In this document: positions 1 through 9,630 of the stretch, one piece after another
Layout: every line of letters begins with the position of its first letter
How positions within the stretch are numbered: the stretch's first letter is position 1
From: Lachnospiraceae bacterium
Lineage (GTDB): Bacteria; Bacillota; Clostridia; Lachnospirales; Lachnospiraceae
Assembly (NCBI GenBank): GCA_024691065.1
Contig: JAILOA010000350.1
Span: 1-33,744, forward strand
DNA: 33,744 nt
Direction of reading: 5' to 3'
Position numbers and translations under genes: made by a program
Notes under the pieces: model-generated
What the model saw: only the letters and a program-made list of their open reading frames with translations
Database searches by the model: none
Told to the model about the DNA's origin: nothing

Positions 1-19
1 TAAATAATGAGGAAATACG

Positions 20-877
20 ATGGAAAGAATTACATCAGAGTCCAATAAAAAAATAAAAAAAATAAAGAAACTCATGGATAACCCCCGTTTTAGAAAAAAA
101 GAGGGGTTATTTGTGGTTGAAGGCGCAAGAATAGTAAATGAAGCTGTTAAAAGAGAGGCAGCAGTTGAGATTTTCATAGATGAGAGTAATAATCCTTTAG
201 TTTATGATCTTTCGGGTGATATTGCTTTAAATAAGTTAAATAACTGTAGTGCTAAGGCAGATTCATTTCGTTTTGATCTTAATTTGATTTTTGTGCCTGT
301 TACAGCTGTTTCAAGTAATATATTTAAGGAACTTAGTAATACCATAAATTCACAGGGGATTATTGCTATATGTAAATCTCCTGAAAATTTTGATTTATCT
401 AAGTTTTGTGTTGATAATAAAAAGGCACCGCTTTTACTTTTACTCGATGGGATACAGGATCCCGGAAATCTTGGAACCATAGTAAGAAGCTCTCTTGGAG
501 CTGATGTAGATGGTCTGGTATTAAGTAAAAATTCTGTGGATATGTTTAATCCTAAGGTTTTACGTTCTACAATGGGTGCTGTTTTTGATCTTGATTATTG
601 CTATGTGGATTCACTTCCTGAAGTAATAGAAATCCTTAAAAATAAAGGGTTTAATATATATGCAACCCTTCCTGAAGAGTCAAAAGCATATTATGATTTT
701 GATTATAAACTACCGACAGCGATTATCATTGGAAATGAAGCCAATGGCATTTCGGAAGAAGTTAAAAAGCTTGATATTAATCATATTACAATTCCGATGG
801 CAAATAATCTTGAGTCCTTAAATGCAGCAGTTGCGGCATCTGTTGTATTGTATGAAGTTGCAAGACAGAGAAGATAA
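20..877 (+). CDS. TrmH/SpoU-family RNA 2'-O-methyltransferase
   Basis: ORF with SpoU motifs: LLLDGIQDPGNLGTIVRSSLGADVDGLVLS, IIIGNEANGIS, IPMANNLESLNAAVAASVVLYE; GAGGAAA RBS upstream of ATG. Confidence 0.93.
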   Translation: MERITSESNKKIKKIKKLMDNPRFRKKEGLFVVEGARIVNEAVKREAAVEIFIDESNNPLVYDLSGDIALNKLNNCSAKADSFRFDLNLIFVPVTAVSSNIFKELSNTINSQGIIAICKSPENFDLSKFCVDNKKAPLLLLLDGIQDPGNLGTIVRSSLGADVDGLVLSKNSVDMFNPKVLRSTMGAVFDLDYCYVDSLPEVIEILKNKGFNIYATLPEESKAYYDFDYKLPTAIIIGNEANGISEEVKKLDINHITIPMANNLESLNAAVAASVVLYEVARQRR

Positions 878-928
878 ATTTTGAATATGCAGACTAAATT
901 ATATTATAATAGACAGACTTAAATTATA

Positions 929-2230
929 TTATTTTTCCTCTTCATCGTCTTTGATCTTTTGAAGGAGATGAATCTTAACCTTATCTATATGATTATTGCT
1001 TGCCTCTAAAACAGTATATTCTGCATACATATCCTTTACATGTTCACCGGAATTAGGGAAGTGATCAAGAAGATTAATGATATGTCCGGCTATTGAATCA
1101 TAATTTTCGGATTCGATTTTGATTCCTAATCTGTCATCTATATCATCAAGTTTGGCAACACCAAGAAGAATATAGTCCGTGTCATTAAGTTTTGTAATTT
1201 CATCCTCTTCGTTGGTATCATACTCATCACGGATTTCACCGACTATTTCTTCAACCAGATCCTCCATGGTAAGGATTCCGGCAACAGCACCGTATTCATC
1301 AAGAACTATGGCCATTGCAATAGATTTTCTCTTCATTTCCATAAATAACTCGGAAATCTTTTTGTATTCATAAGTAAAATAAGCTTCCCTCATTACATTT
1401 CGAACATTGAAGGTCTCGATTTCTCCATTATAAAAGAAGAGGTCTTTAAGATTGATAATGCCAATGATATTATCCTCAGATTCCGAAAAGACAGGCATTC
1501 TGGTATATTTATCCTGCTTATAACAATCCATAAGCTGCTCATAATTATAATCAGCATCCACAAAACCGACATCAATTTTAGGAACAAGTACATCCTTTGC
1601 AAGAGAATCACCGAAATCGACTACATTGTTTATCATCTGATGTTCTTCTTTTTCGATAACACCTTCCTCATGGCTTACATCCAGAATAGTTAAAAATTCA
1701 TTTTCCGTAATCTGAGGAACGCCCTTATCACTGATTTTAAAGAGTTTTAAAAGAGCGCCGGAAAATTTGTTAAGGAAAAAGCTGATAGGCTTAAACAGAA
1801 TAGTAATCGCATAAACAGGTCTTGCATACATTAAGGAAAGTTTCTCCGAATGAATTGTAGCAAGGCTTTTTGGTGTGATTTCACCAAAAATAAGTACAAG
1901 TAAAGTAAGTATGCCGGTACCGATACCTGAATAAAGTCCCTGTTTACCGGTAATTCCGTGTTTCTTAAGTAAGTCAATGACAAATGTAGTAGTAAGTGAA
2001 GATGCGGTCAGGTTTACGATATTGTTACCGATAAGGATTGCAGTAAGCATCTGTGTCTGCATTTCCTTAAGCTTCAATAATGTATTGGCATTCTTTCTTT
2101 TTTCATCAACCATAGCCATAACCCTTATTTTTGTAATAGTGGTAAGACATGTTTCAGCTGAAGAAAATAATGCTGATAAAATAAGTAGCATGAATAAAAT
2201 TATTAAGCGTATCGCGTCTCCGGAATCCAA
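929..2230 (-). CDS. HlyC/CorC (CNNM-CBS-CorC) family membrane protein, possible divalent-cation transporter
   Basis: N-terminal DUF21 membrane domain (LSALFSSAETCLTTITKIRV, FGEITPKSLAT), CBS pair (DEYGAVAGILTMEDLVEEIVGEIRDEYD), acidic C-terminus; TTG start (2228-2230) after a GGAGGTGA RBS. Confidence 0.92.
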   Translation of the reverse strand: MDSGDAIRLIILFMLLILSALFSSAETCLTTITKIRVMAMVDEKRKNANTLLKLKEMQTQMLTAILIGNNIVNLTASSLTTTFVIDLLKKHGITGKQGLYSGIGTGILTLLVLIFGEITPKSLATIHSEKLSLMYARPVYAITILFKPISFFLNKFSGALLKLFKISDKGVPQITENEFLTILDVSHEEGVIEKEEHQMINNVVDFGDSLAKDVLVPKIDVGFVDADYNYEQLMDCYKQDKYTRMPVFSESEDNIIGIINLKDLFFYNGEIETFNVRNVMREAYFTYEYKKISELFMEMKRKSIAMAIVLDEYGAVAGILTMEDLVEEIVGEIRDEYDTNEEDEITKLNDTDYILLGVAKLDDIDDRLGIKIESENYDSIAGHIINLLDHFPNSGEHVKDMYAEYTVLEASNNHIDKVKIHLLQKIKDDEEEK

Positions 2231-2262
2231 AAAATATCACCTCCAAGTGAATGAAAAAAAAC

Positions 2263-2330
2263 AAATAATATATCAAATCCGGTAAATAAAATCAATAAAT
2301 AATATATCAATTCCGAGTAAATATAAACGA
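2263..2330. repeat. Imperfect tandem duplication, period about 34 bp, upstream of the minus-strand CBS-protein gene
   Basis: AAATAATATATCAA at 2263-2276 and 2297-2310, followed by related AT-rich sequence (aatccggtaaataaaat / ttccgagtaaatataaa). Confidence 0.6.
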
Positions 2331-2428
2331 TTATAATATTTTTGAAAAGTATTAAACATAAGAAAATACGTTAAATATATAATATTTAATATGAATTACA
2401 ATGTTTAATAATAAAAATTATATGATAA

Positions 2429-3820
2429 TTATAAATCACAATTACCGACTGTTCTTGGGAATGGGATTACGTCTCTTATGTTAGACATACCTGTAAGATA
2501 CATTACACAACGCTCAAATCCAAGACCAAAGCCTGCATGACGGGTTGTACCATATTTACGTAAGTCAAGATAGAAGTCGTAATTTTCCTCACCCATCTGA
2601 AGTTCATTTATACGATTCTTAAGTAAATCAAGATTTTCTTCACGCTGGCTTCCACCGATGATTTCACCGATACCGGGAACAAGTAAGTCCATAGCAGCAA
2701 CAGTCTTGTTGTCAGGATTAAGTTTCATATAGAAAGCCTTGATTTCCTTTGGATAATCAGTAACGAATACAGGGCGTTTAAATACCTGCTCTGTTAAGTA
2801 GCGCTCGTGCTCGGTCTGAAGATCTGCACCCCAGCTGACTTTATACTGGAAGTTATCATTGTTTTTCTCGAGAATTTCAATTGCCTCGGTATAAGTAACA
2901 TGTGCAAATTCAGATTCCGCTACATTTTTAAGTCTGTCAAGAAGACCTTTATCTATAAAGCTGTTAAAGAATTCCATCTCAGGAGCTGCCTTTTCAAGAA
3001 CATAATTGATAATGTATTTCATCATATCCTCAGCGAGCTTCATATCATCCTCAAGATCCGCAAATGCAATCTCAGGTTCAATCATCCAGAACTCGGCTGC
3101 ATGACGGGTAGTATTGGAATTCTCTGCTCTAAAGGTAGGACCGAAGGTATATACATTTCTAAATGCCTGAGCAAATGTTTCAGCATTTAACTGGCCGCTA
3201 ACGGTAAGAGAAGTCTCCTTACCGAAAAAGTCCTTTGTATAATCAACTGCACCTTCGTCGTTCTTAGGAATATCATTAAAATCAAAGGTTGATACATGGA
3301 ACATTTCGCCTGCACCCTCACAGTCACTGGCTGTAATAAGCGGAGTGTGTACATAGATGAAGTCTCTCTCCTGGAAGAATTTATGAATAGCATAAGCTAT
3401 TAAAGAACGAACTCTGAATACAGCCTGGAATGTATTGGTTCTAGGTCTTAAATGTGAAATGGTACGAAGGTATTCCATCGTATGTCTCTTCTTTTGAAGA
3501 GGATAGTCAGGAGTCGAAACACCTTCAACTTCTACACTTGTTGCCTGAATTTCAAAAGGCTGCTTAGCATTAGGGGTTGAAACAAGCTTACCCGTAACGA
3601 TTAGAGCAGCACCTATGTTTAAATGGCGAATTTCTTCTATGTTGGATAAATCAGCATTATATACTACCTGAAGAGGAGTAAAGAATGTTCCGTCATTAAG
3701 TACGATAAAGCCGAAATTTTTTGAATCACGGATACTTTTAACCCATCCGCAAACGGTAATTTCCTTATCAAAAAATTCCTCGCTTTTTTGAAATACATCT
3801 CTCAATTTAATAATATCCAT
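2429..3820 (-). CDS. asnS: Asparaginyl-tRNA synthetase
   Basis: OB-fold N-terminus ([31 protein letters not shown]), class II motifs [25 protein letters not shown] and [30 protein letters not shown]; start chosen at MDIIKLRDV after an AAGGTGG RBS, shorter than the ORF track. Confidence 0.95.
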   Translation of the reverse strand: MDIIKLRDVFQKSEEFFDKEITVCGWVKSIRDSKNFGFIVLNDGTFFTPLQVVYNADLSNIEEIRHLNIGAALIVTGKLVSTPNAKQPFEIQATSVEVEGVSTPDYPLQKKRHTMEYLRTISHLRPRTNTFQAVFRVRSLIAYAIHKFFQERDFIYVHTPLITASDCEGAGEMFHVSTFDFNDIPKNDEGAVDYTKDFFGKETSLTVSGQLNAETFAQAFRNVYTFGPTFRAENSNTTRHAAEFWMIEPEIAFADLEDDMKLAEDMMKYIINYVLEKAAPEMEFFNSFIDKGLLDRLKNVAESEFAHVTYTEAIEILEKNNDNFQYKVSWGADLQTEHERYLTEQVFKRPVFVTDYPKEIKAFYMKLNPDNKTVAAMDLLVPGIGEIIGGSQREENLDLLKNRINELQMGEENYDFYLDLRKYGTTRHAGFGLGFERCVMYLTGMSNIRDVIPFPRTVGNCDL

Positions 3821-3924
3821 AATATTTACCACCTTTACATATTTCTTTTTTACTAATATAATATAGTATAATTTTATAAATAAAGCAAGCAAAAAAACGT
3901 TTTGCGGAGATTAAGGGTAGCGAT

Positions 3925-5238
3925 ATGACTATTGGTATTGATATTACAAAGGGTGCGATTCAGGGAGCTTTTATATCCAAAGACGGAAATGTGAATGTAA
4001 TAACCGACAATAAAGAGAACAGTTTTCTTTCGGATAAGCTGGTTTTTGAGAGTTCCACAAATAATTATTTAGTCGGAAACAGCATAGATGTTGATAATAT
4101 GGATTATATATTGATTAAAAATGTATTTTCCGCTCTCGGAACCCGGAAAATATATTATCTTGGGGATAAAAAGTTATATCCACAGGTTGTTTTCGGTATT
4201 ATTTTAAAGGCTTTTATAAGAAGGATAGAAGAGAATTACGATGTTAAAATAGATTCGGTTGTATTTTCGGTTCCGGTTTTGTTTGACAGCACCGGAAGAG
4301 TTGCCCTTATCCAGGCGGCACAAATAGCCGGTCTGCAAACCAAAAGAATTATAAATCAATCTTCTGCATTATTAATGTTTCTTTCTTCATATATGGGCGC
4401 AAGCGATAACATTTTCCTTATGACCTACGATAAGTATGAACTTTACGGCGGTATCTTTGATATAGATGATAATGTAATCTATCCGGGCTTTGTCCATTCC
4501 GATTTTCCTGATAAATATTCGGAGATTTCGAACTCAAAAGACAATATTATTATTAATTTTTCATTGGATATAATCAGAAAATCCAAGATAAAAACCACTG
4601 TTTTAAAAGAATTATTTTTTGTTTTAGATGACACTCTTTATGATGAAATCCCTGATATTGACGATAAAATAAAGGATAAACTCGTTTTGAAGACTAAGCT
4701 TAACAATATAAGGGTCATAAGATACGGTTCCATAAGCGCAATAGGTGCGGCTCTTTTGGCACTCAGATTTGATGATATGGATATGGCACTTAAAATATGT
4801 CCGAGAGTTGTTAACGAATGTCTTTTTAAGAGTGTTTCCATTGCTTTAAAATCCAATGAAACAAAAGAAATATTTCCGGAAAATATAAGTATTCCATGTT
4901 ATAAAACACATTTGTTTTTACCTTCCGGGATTTTACAATCAGAGGCCTATACATCAGTTGTTTTAGGTAACAGTAATATGGTATATGAAAATAAATTTAT
5001 AGGATATCTGGAATTAAACAGATTAAAGAAAAGCTTTTATAAAAAAGAAAAGATACTTGTTACATTCAGAATTGATAAAAACGGAATTATGGATGTGCGT
5101 GCGGAAAGAAAGGACAGCAATAAAAAGGTTTATGCCTTTATTACAACGGAAAGCTTTATGGACGGGCAGGAAATACTTGAAGCAACCAGGCTTATAAAAC
5201 AATTGATTGATAATGATTGCCTGACACTTTGCTTTTAA
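3925..5238 (+). CDS. Divergent Hsp70/DnaK-like protein with degenerate nucleotide-binding loops
   Basis: VVFSVPVLFDSTGRVALIQAAQIAGLQTKRIINQSSALLM parallels DnaK VPAYFNDSQRQATKDAGxIAGLxVxRIINEPTAAAL; ILVTFRIDKNGIMDVRAERKDSNKK parallels DnaK IEVTFDIDANGILNVSAxDKxTGKE. Confidence 0.8.
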   Translation: MTIGIDITKGAIQGAFISKDGNVNVITDNKENSFLSDKLVFESSTNNYLVGNSIDVDNMDYILIKNVFSALGTRKIYYLGDKKLYPQVVFGIILKAFIRRIEENYDVKIDSVVFSVPVLFDSTGRVALIQAAQIAGLQTKRIINQSSALLMFLSSYMGASDNIFLMTYDKYELYGGIFDIDDNVIYPGFVHSDFPDKYSEISNSKDNIIINFSLDIIRKSKIKTTVLKELFFVLDDTLYDEIPDIDDKIKDKLVLKTKLNNIRVIRYGSISAIGAALLALRFDDMDMALKICPRVVNECLFKSVSIALKSNETKEIFPENISIPCYKTHLFLPSGILQSEAYTSVVLGNSNMVYENKFIGYLELNRLKKSFYKKEKILVTFRIDKNGIMDVRAERKDSNKKVYAFITTESFMDGQEILEATRLIKQLIDNDCLTLCF

Positions 5239-5393
5239 AAATATAACCGATTACTAAAAGATTATGCTTTTAATGATAAATCAAATGACATAATGCTTTG
5301 CATTTAAAAATGTAACCGATTACTAAAAGATTATGCTTTTAATGATAAATCAAATTGCATAATGCTTTGCATTTAAAAATAAAACCGATTACT
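5227..5393. repeat. 69-bp tandem repeat, about 2.4 copies, starting in the 3' end of the Hsp70-like ORF and ending at a predicted -35 box
   Basis: CTTTGC at 5227, 5296, 5365; AACCGATTACT at 5245-5255, 5314-5324, 5383-5393; exact 69-bp spacing; copies 1 and 2 also share AAAAGATTATGCTTTTAATGATAAATCAAA. Confidence 0.93.
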
Positions 5394-5421
5394 TGACGCT
5401 AAGCCCCATATAGTATAAAAT
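5393..5421 (+). promoter_or_regulatory. Predicted sigma-A-type promoter for the DUF1015 gene cluster
   Basis: TTGACG (5393-5398), 17-nt spacer, TAAAAT (5416-5421); alternative -10 TATAAA at 5414-5419. Confidence 0.6.
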
Positions 5422-5508
5422 AGCTATTAGTGCAAATTTCAAGTTACATTGATAAAATGGGATTTAGGCTTGATTATAAAAAATTACGGTTTAGAAGGGA
5501 GAATTCAA

Positions 5509-6747
5509 ATGGCTAAAATTCGTCCGTTTTCGGCAATAAGACCAACCAGGGAATTCGCAAGTGAAATCGCTGCATTGCCTTATGATGTATTTAATGAGGC
5601 AGAAGCAAGAGAGGAAGTTTTAAAGCATCCTTTAAGCTTTCTTAGAATCGATAGACCGGAAACACAGTTTCCCGAAGGAACAGATCCTTATTCCGAGGAG
5701 GTTTACAGAAAAGCTCATAAGATATACGTAGATATGAAACTTAAAAAGCAATATTTTCAAGATTTGGATGTTGCTTATTATATTTACCGGTTAACAATGG
5801 GAGATCATATACAGAATGGTATAGTTGCCATGGCTGCTGTAAGTGATTATGAAAACGGTATAATTAAAAAACATGAGAATACAAGAGTAGAGAAGGAACT
5901 GGACAGAATTAATCATATTACCGAATTAAGTGCTCAAACAGGTCCCATCTTCCTTGCATACAGAGCAAATGAAGTGATTAATAATATTGTAAAACGCGTT
6001 ATTGATGAAGAAAAGCCTATCTATGATTTTACATCGGATGACGGCATCAGACATACTATGTATAAAATCAATGAATCACGTGATATTGCTGATATCATAG
6101 ATCAATTTAAACATATGAATTCTATTTATATAGCAGACGGTCATCACAGGGCCGCATCAGCTGTTAAAGTATGTAAGAAAAAACTTGAATATGTTGATTT
6201 AATTGATGATACAATTGAAGCTAATTATTTTCTTTCCGTGCTTTTCCCGCATGATGAGTTATTGATTATGGATTACAACAGAACCGTTAAAGATTTGAAC
6301 GGTCTTAGTGAGGAAGAATTTTTAAATAAGATTAAGGATAACTTTACCGTTGAAAAGATGGAAGGTGAATATAAAAAGCCTTCAAAGAAGGGTGAAGTAA
6401 ATATGTATCTTAACGGTCAGTGGTACATTCTTAATGTAAATCCGGAATTAATTCCCGATGATCCTGTTAAGTCCCTGGATGTATCACTCCTTCAGGATTA
6501 TTTATTAGATCCTGTTCTTGGTATTTTAGATCCCAGAACCGATGACAGAATCGATTTTGTCGGAGGTATCAGAGGATATAAGGAGCTCGAGAAGAGAGCC
6601 GATACCGATATGAAGGTTTCATTTGCTATGTATCCGACAACCATTGAAGAATTGTTCAATGTAGCGGATGCCGGTCTTTTGATGCCACCAAAATCTACAT
6701 GGTTTGAACCAAAATTAAGGAGCGGATTGATTATTCATGAAATTTAA
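5509..6747 (+). CDS. DUF1015 family protein
   Basis: MAKIRPFSAIRP...IAALPYDVF, KKHENTRVEKELDRINHI, YIADGHHRAASA typical of DUF1015; RBS GAAGGGAG before ATG at 5509. Confidence 0.88.
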   Translation: MAKIRPFSAIRPTREFASEIAALPYDVFNEAEAREEVLKHPLSFLRIDRPETQFPEGTDPYSEEVYRKAHKIYVDMKLKKQYFQDLDVAYYIYRLTMGDHIQNGIVAMAAVSDYENGIIKKHENTRVEKELDRINHITELSAQTGPIFLAYRANEVINNIVKRVIDEEKPIYDFTSDDGIRHTMYKINESRDIADIIDQFKHMNSIYIADGHHRAASAVKVCKKKLEYVDLIDDTIEANYFLSVLFPHDELLIMDYNRTVKDLNGLSEEEFLNKIKDNFTVEKMEGEYKKPSKKGEVNMYLNGQWYILNVNPELIPDDPVKSLDVSLLQDYLLDPVLGILDPRTDDRIDFVGGIRGYKELEKRADTDMKVSFAMYPTTIEELFNVADAGLLMPPKSTWFEPKLRSGLIIHEI

Positions 6748-7378
6748 TTTTTTAAAAGATGACAGTAAGGTAATGAAGGTTCTTTCAAAAATTGTTGACG
6801 GCCTTCTTTTAACAATTATATTTTCAATTGCATGTATACCTTTATTTACAATCGGATGTTCTTTTACGAGCTTTTATTATGCTTCCGTAAAAGTTATAAG
6901 AAGAAACAGAGGATATATGTTCAGATCTTTTATAGACAGCTTTAAGCTTAATTTTAAGCTTTCAACTGTTGTCTGGCTTATCCAGTTTTTAATAATGGGT
7001 ATATGTACACTCGGAGCTTATGTTGCATTTACAAGTAAGGGGATGCTTGGATCTGTTGTTTCGGTAATACTTATAGCGATTTATTTTGCTATATTTGTAG
7101 TTGCGCTTACCGCCGGACCATTTATCTATCCGGCAATTTCAAGATATAAAATGAATCTTAAAAATGCTTTAAAGCTTGCTCTCATTATGGTTCTTTCACA
7201 TCCGGGCAAAAGCTTACTGGTATTTTTTATGACTGTAACCTATATCTTTCTTATGATATTTTCGGCCATGAACCTTGTTATTCTGGTATTTATATGGCCT
7301 GAATTGTATATATTGGGGCTTTCCATGATTATGGAAAAGGTATTGTTGGAATATATTGATTCCATTAAGAATGAGTAA
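6737..7378 (+). CDS. YesL/DUF624-like integral membrane protein
   Basis: Hydrophobic ORF; KIVDGLLLTIIFSIACIPLFTIGCSFTSFYYASVKVIRRNRGYMFRSFIDSFKLNFK matches the YesL pattern; overlaps the DUF1015 stop by 11 bp. Confidence 0.7.
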   Translation: MKFNFLKDDSKVMKVLSKIVDGLLLTIIFSIACIPLFTIGCSFTSFYYASVKVIRRNRGYMFRSFIDSFKLNFKLSTVVWLIQFLIMGICTLGAYVAFTSKGMLGSVVSVILIAIYFAIFVVALTAGPFIYPAISRYKMNLKNALKLALIMVLSHPGKSLLVFFMTVTYIFLMIFSAMNLVILVFIWPELYILGLSMIMEKVLLEYIDSIKNE

Positions 7379-7408
7379 TAAAAAATATAAATGGAAATGA
7401 GAGAAGCT

Positions 7409-9607
7409 ATGAACAAAAAATTATATGATCTTATGGATTGGGGCGATGTAGAAGAGGTAGTTTACTCTGAATCCACAAATCCCGAAAGAATTTTAGGAAT
7501 GCATAAAATTCCTGAAGGGTTGCTTATCCAGGCTTTTTTTCCTGGAGCGACAAATGTTGAATTGGTAGAAAAAAGCTCTTCTAAAATGTATAAAATGGAA
7601 GTGGCCGATGAAGCCGGATTTTTTGCGGTTTTAATTCCTAAAAAAAGAATATTTAAATATACTTATAATGTTTATTATGAAAATCAAACCTTAAGAGCCG
7701 TCGAGGATTTGTATTCTTTTACAAATCTAATCGAAAATGATGATTTGAAGCGTTTCGAGGATGGTAATCTGGATGATGCTTATCATATATTGGGTGCGCA
7801 TGTTGACAAAGTTAACAATATATCCGGCGTCAGATTTGCGGTCTGGGCACCTAATGCCATGCGAGTAAGTGTCATAGGTGATTTTAATAATTTTGACGGA
7901 ACAGCATACCAGATGATGAAACTGGGTGATAGTAATGTATTTGAGTTGTTTATTCCGAATGTTAAGGAAGGAAGCTCTTACAGATATGAGATGAAACTCC
8001 GTTCCGGAAAGGTTATTATCAAGAATGATCCTTATGCTATGGATTTAAATGTAACGGAAAGTGAAAGGTACTCATCCGTACCGACTTCTAAATCGTATAT
8101 TTGGAAGGATATGCATTGGTATCAGAAAATACAAAAAAAGAATTATCTGACATCCGCTTTAAATATTTATGAGGTACATTTGGGAAGCTTTTTAGGTGAG
8201 GTTACTACCTACGAAGAACTTGCCGAGAAGATTATTGAAAAAAAGGATAAACTTTTATTTACCCATATTTTGCTGTTTCCGATTGCCGAATATGATGATA
8301 AGGCATCGGCAGGCTTTATGACTTCGGATTATTATTCACCTTGTAAAAGTTTTGGGGATAATGTTGATTTTAAGATATTTATTAATAAACTTCACCGTGC
8401 CGATATCGGTGTTATCCTTGGATGGTCGGCAACATATTTTCCGAAAGCCGAAAATTCGCTTTATAAATATGACGGTAACAGTTGTTATGAAAATAATGAT
8501 GCAAATAAGGCTAATCATCCTTTCGTAGATGCAGCCCGTTTTGATTTCGAGAAAAACAGTGTAAGATGCTTCTTAAAATCAAATGCATTGTTCTGGATTG
8601 AAGAATATCATATCGACGGATTAAGTGTAAATTCCCTTGAAACCGCTATATTTACTGACTATGGAAAGATAATTTCATCTAATTATAATGATAATCCGGA
8701 AAATCTCTATACAGTAAATGAATATGGTTGTTCTTTCTTCAGGGAATTAAATGCTTTGATACACAATAAGCATCCCGAAGTAATAACTATTGCCGAGGAA
8801 ATTCCGGGATATCAGGGAGTTACATATTCTTCGGAAGAAGATTCATCGGCACTCGGATTTGATTTTAAATACAATGACTATTTCAGACAATCACTTATAG
8901 AATATATGTGTACCGATCCTTCATTTAAGAAGAACAGACATGAGCTTATTACCGATAATATGGTTTATGCATATAGCGAGAATTTTATATTACCTTTATC
9001 TCATAATCTGTTTGAAAAGATGTTTGGGGCACGTATTACGATGCTTCCGGGCAATGAACTACAAAGGAATGCCGAATTAAAGCTGCTTTATGCTTATCAT
9101 ATGACGCATCCGGGTAAAAAGATGTTCTTTATGGCTCTTGAAAATGCATTGAATGAGGCCTGGTCACCGGATTCGTATATCTCTTATTATGAAAGCAACA
9201 ATGAGGAATTTAGTACATTCCTCCGCGATTTAAATAAATTTTATTTGGAACATCCTGCACTTTTTGATTCCGATTATGAAACAGAAGGTTTTTCATGGAT
9301 GAGTTGTTTGGATTCGGATCATAGTATTATTACATTTTCCAGAAATTCCTCAACAAGTGATGAAGTATTATTTGTGATTATCAATTTTGCTCCTGTACTT
9401 TATGAGAATTTTATTGCCGGAGTACCTTTCTTCGGAACTTATAAGGAAATCTTTTCAAGTGATAATGTAAATTACGGCGGTTCCGGACATTTGAATCAAT
9501 CAGCTATTATATCAAAGGATATTCCTTGGGATGGGAGAGAATATAGCATTAATGCGGTTGTTCCGCCGCTGAGTATGATTATATTCGAAGCTAAAAAGTT
9601 AGAATAA
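7409..9607 (+). CDS. GlgB-like (CBM48 + GH13) protein lacking key catalytic residues; probable pseudoenzyme
   Basis: CBM48 segment GVRFAVWAPNAMRVSVIGDFNNFDG and GH13 barrel alignable by eye to GlgB (SNALFWIEEYHIDGL, VITIAEE, YSENFILPLSHN, HPGKKMFFM); start chosen at the second in-frame ATG (MNKKLYDLMDWG). Confidence 0.82.
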   Translation: MNKKLYDLMDWGDVEEVVYSESTNPERILGMHKIPEGLLIQAFFPGATNVELVEKSSSKMYKMEVADEAGFFAVLIPKKRIFKYTYNVYYENQTLRAVEDLYSFTNLIENDDLKRFEDGNLDDAYHILGAHVDKVNNISGVRFAVWAPNAMRVSVIGDFNNFDGTAYQMMKLGDSNVFELFIPNVKEGSSYRYEMKLRSGKVIIKNDPYAMDLNVTESERYSSVPTSKSYIWKDMHWYQKIQKKNYLTSALNIYEVHLGSFLGEVTTYEELAEKIIEKKDKLLFTHILLFPIAEYDDKASAGFMTSDYYSPCKSFGDNVDFKIFINKLHRADIGVILGWSATYFPKAENSLYKYDGNSCYENNDANKANHPFVDAARFDFEKNSVRCFLKSNALFWIEEYHIDGLSVNSLETAIFTDYGKIISSNYNDNPENLYTVNEYGCSFFRELNALIHNKHPEVITIAEEIPGYQGVTYSSEEDSSALGFDFKYNDYFRQSLIEYMCTDPSFKKNRHELITDNMVYAYSENFILPLSHNLFEKMFGARITMLPGNELQRNAELKLLYAYHMTHPGKKMFFMALENALNEAWSPDSYISYYESNNEEFSTFLRDLNKFYLEHPALFDSDYETEGFSWMSCLDSDHSIITFSRNSSTSDEVLFVIINFAPVLYENFIAGVPFFGTYKEIFSSDNVNYGGSGHLNQSAIISKDIPWDGREYSINAVVPPLSMIIFEAKKLE

Positions 9608-9630
9608 TATAGAACAGGATGGTATTTTCA

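Noticed and set aside
891-932. Direct repeat AGACTAAATTATATTAT / AGACTTAAATTATATTAT between convergent genes
   Set aside because: Short, AT-rich and intergenic; no clear terminator or mobile-element structure.
2371-2389. TTAAATAT-ATA-ATATTTAA inverted repeat downstream of asnS
   Set aside because: Pure A/T stem without a T-run; easily expected by chance in this AT-rich spacer.
3821-3924. Possible T-box leader for asnS
   Set aside because: The intergenic region is only about 100 bp and has no T-box consensus (GGGTGGNACCGCG-like) sequence.
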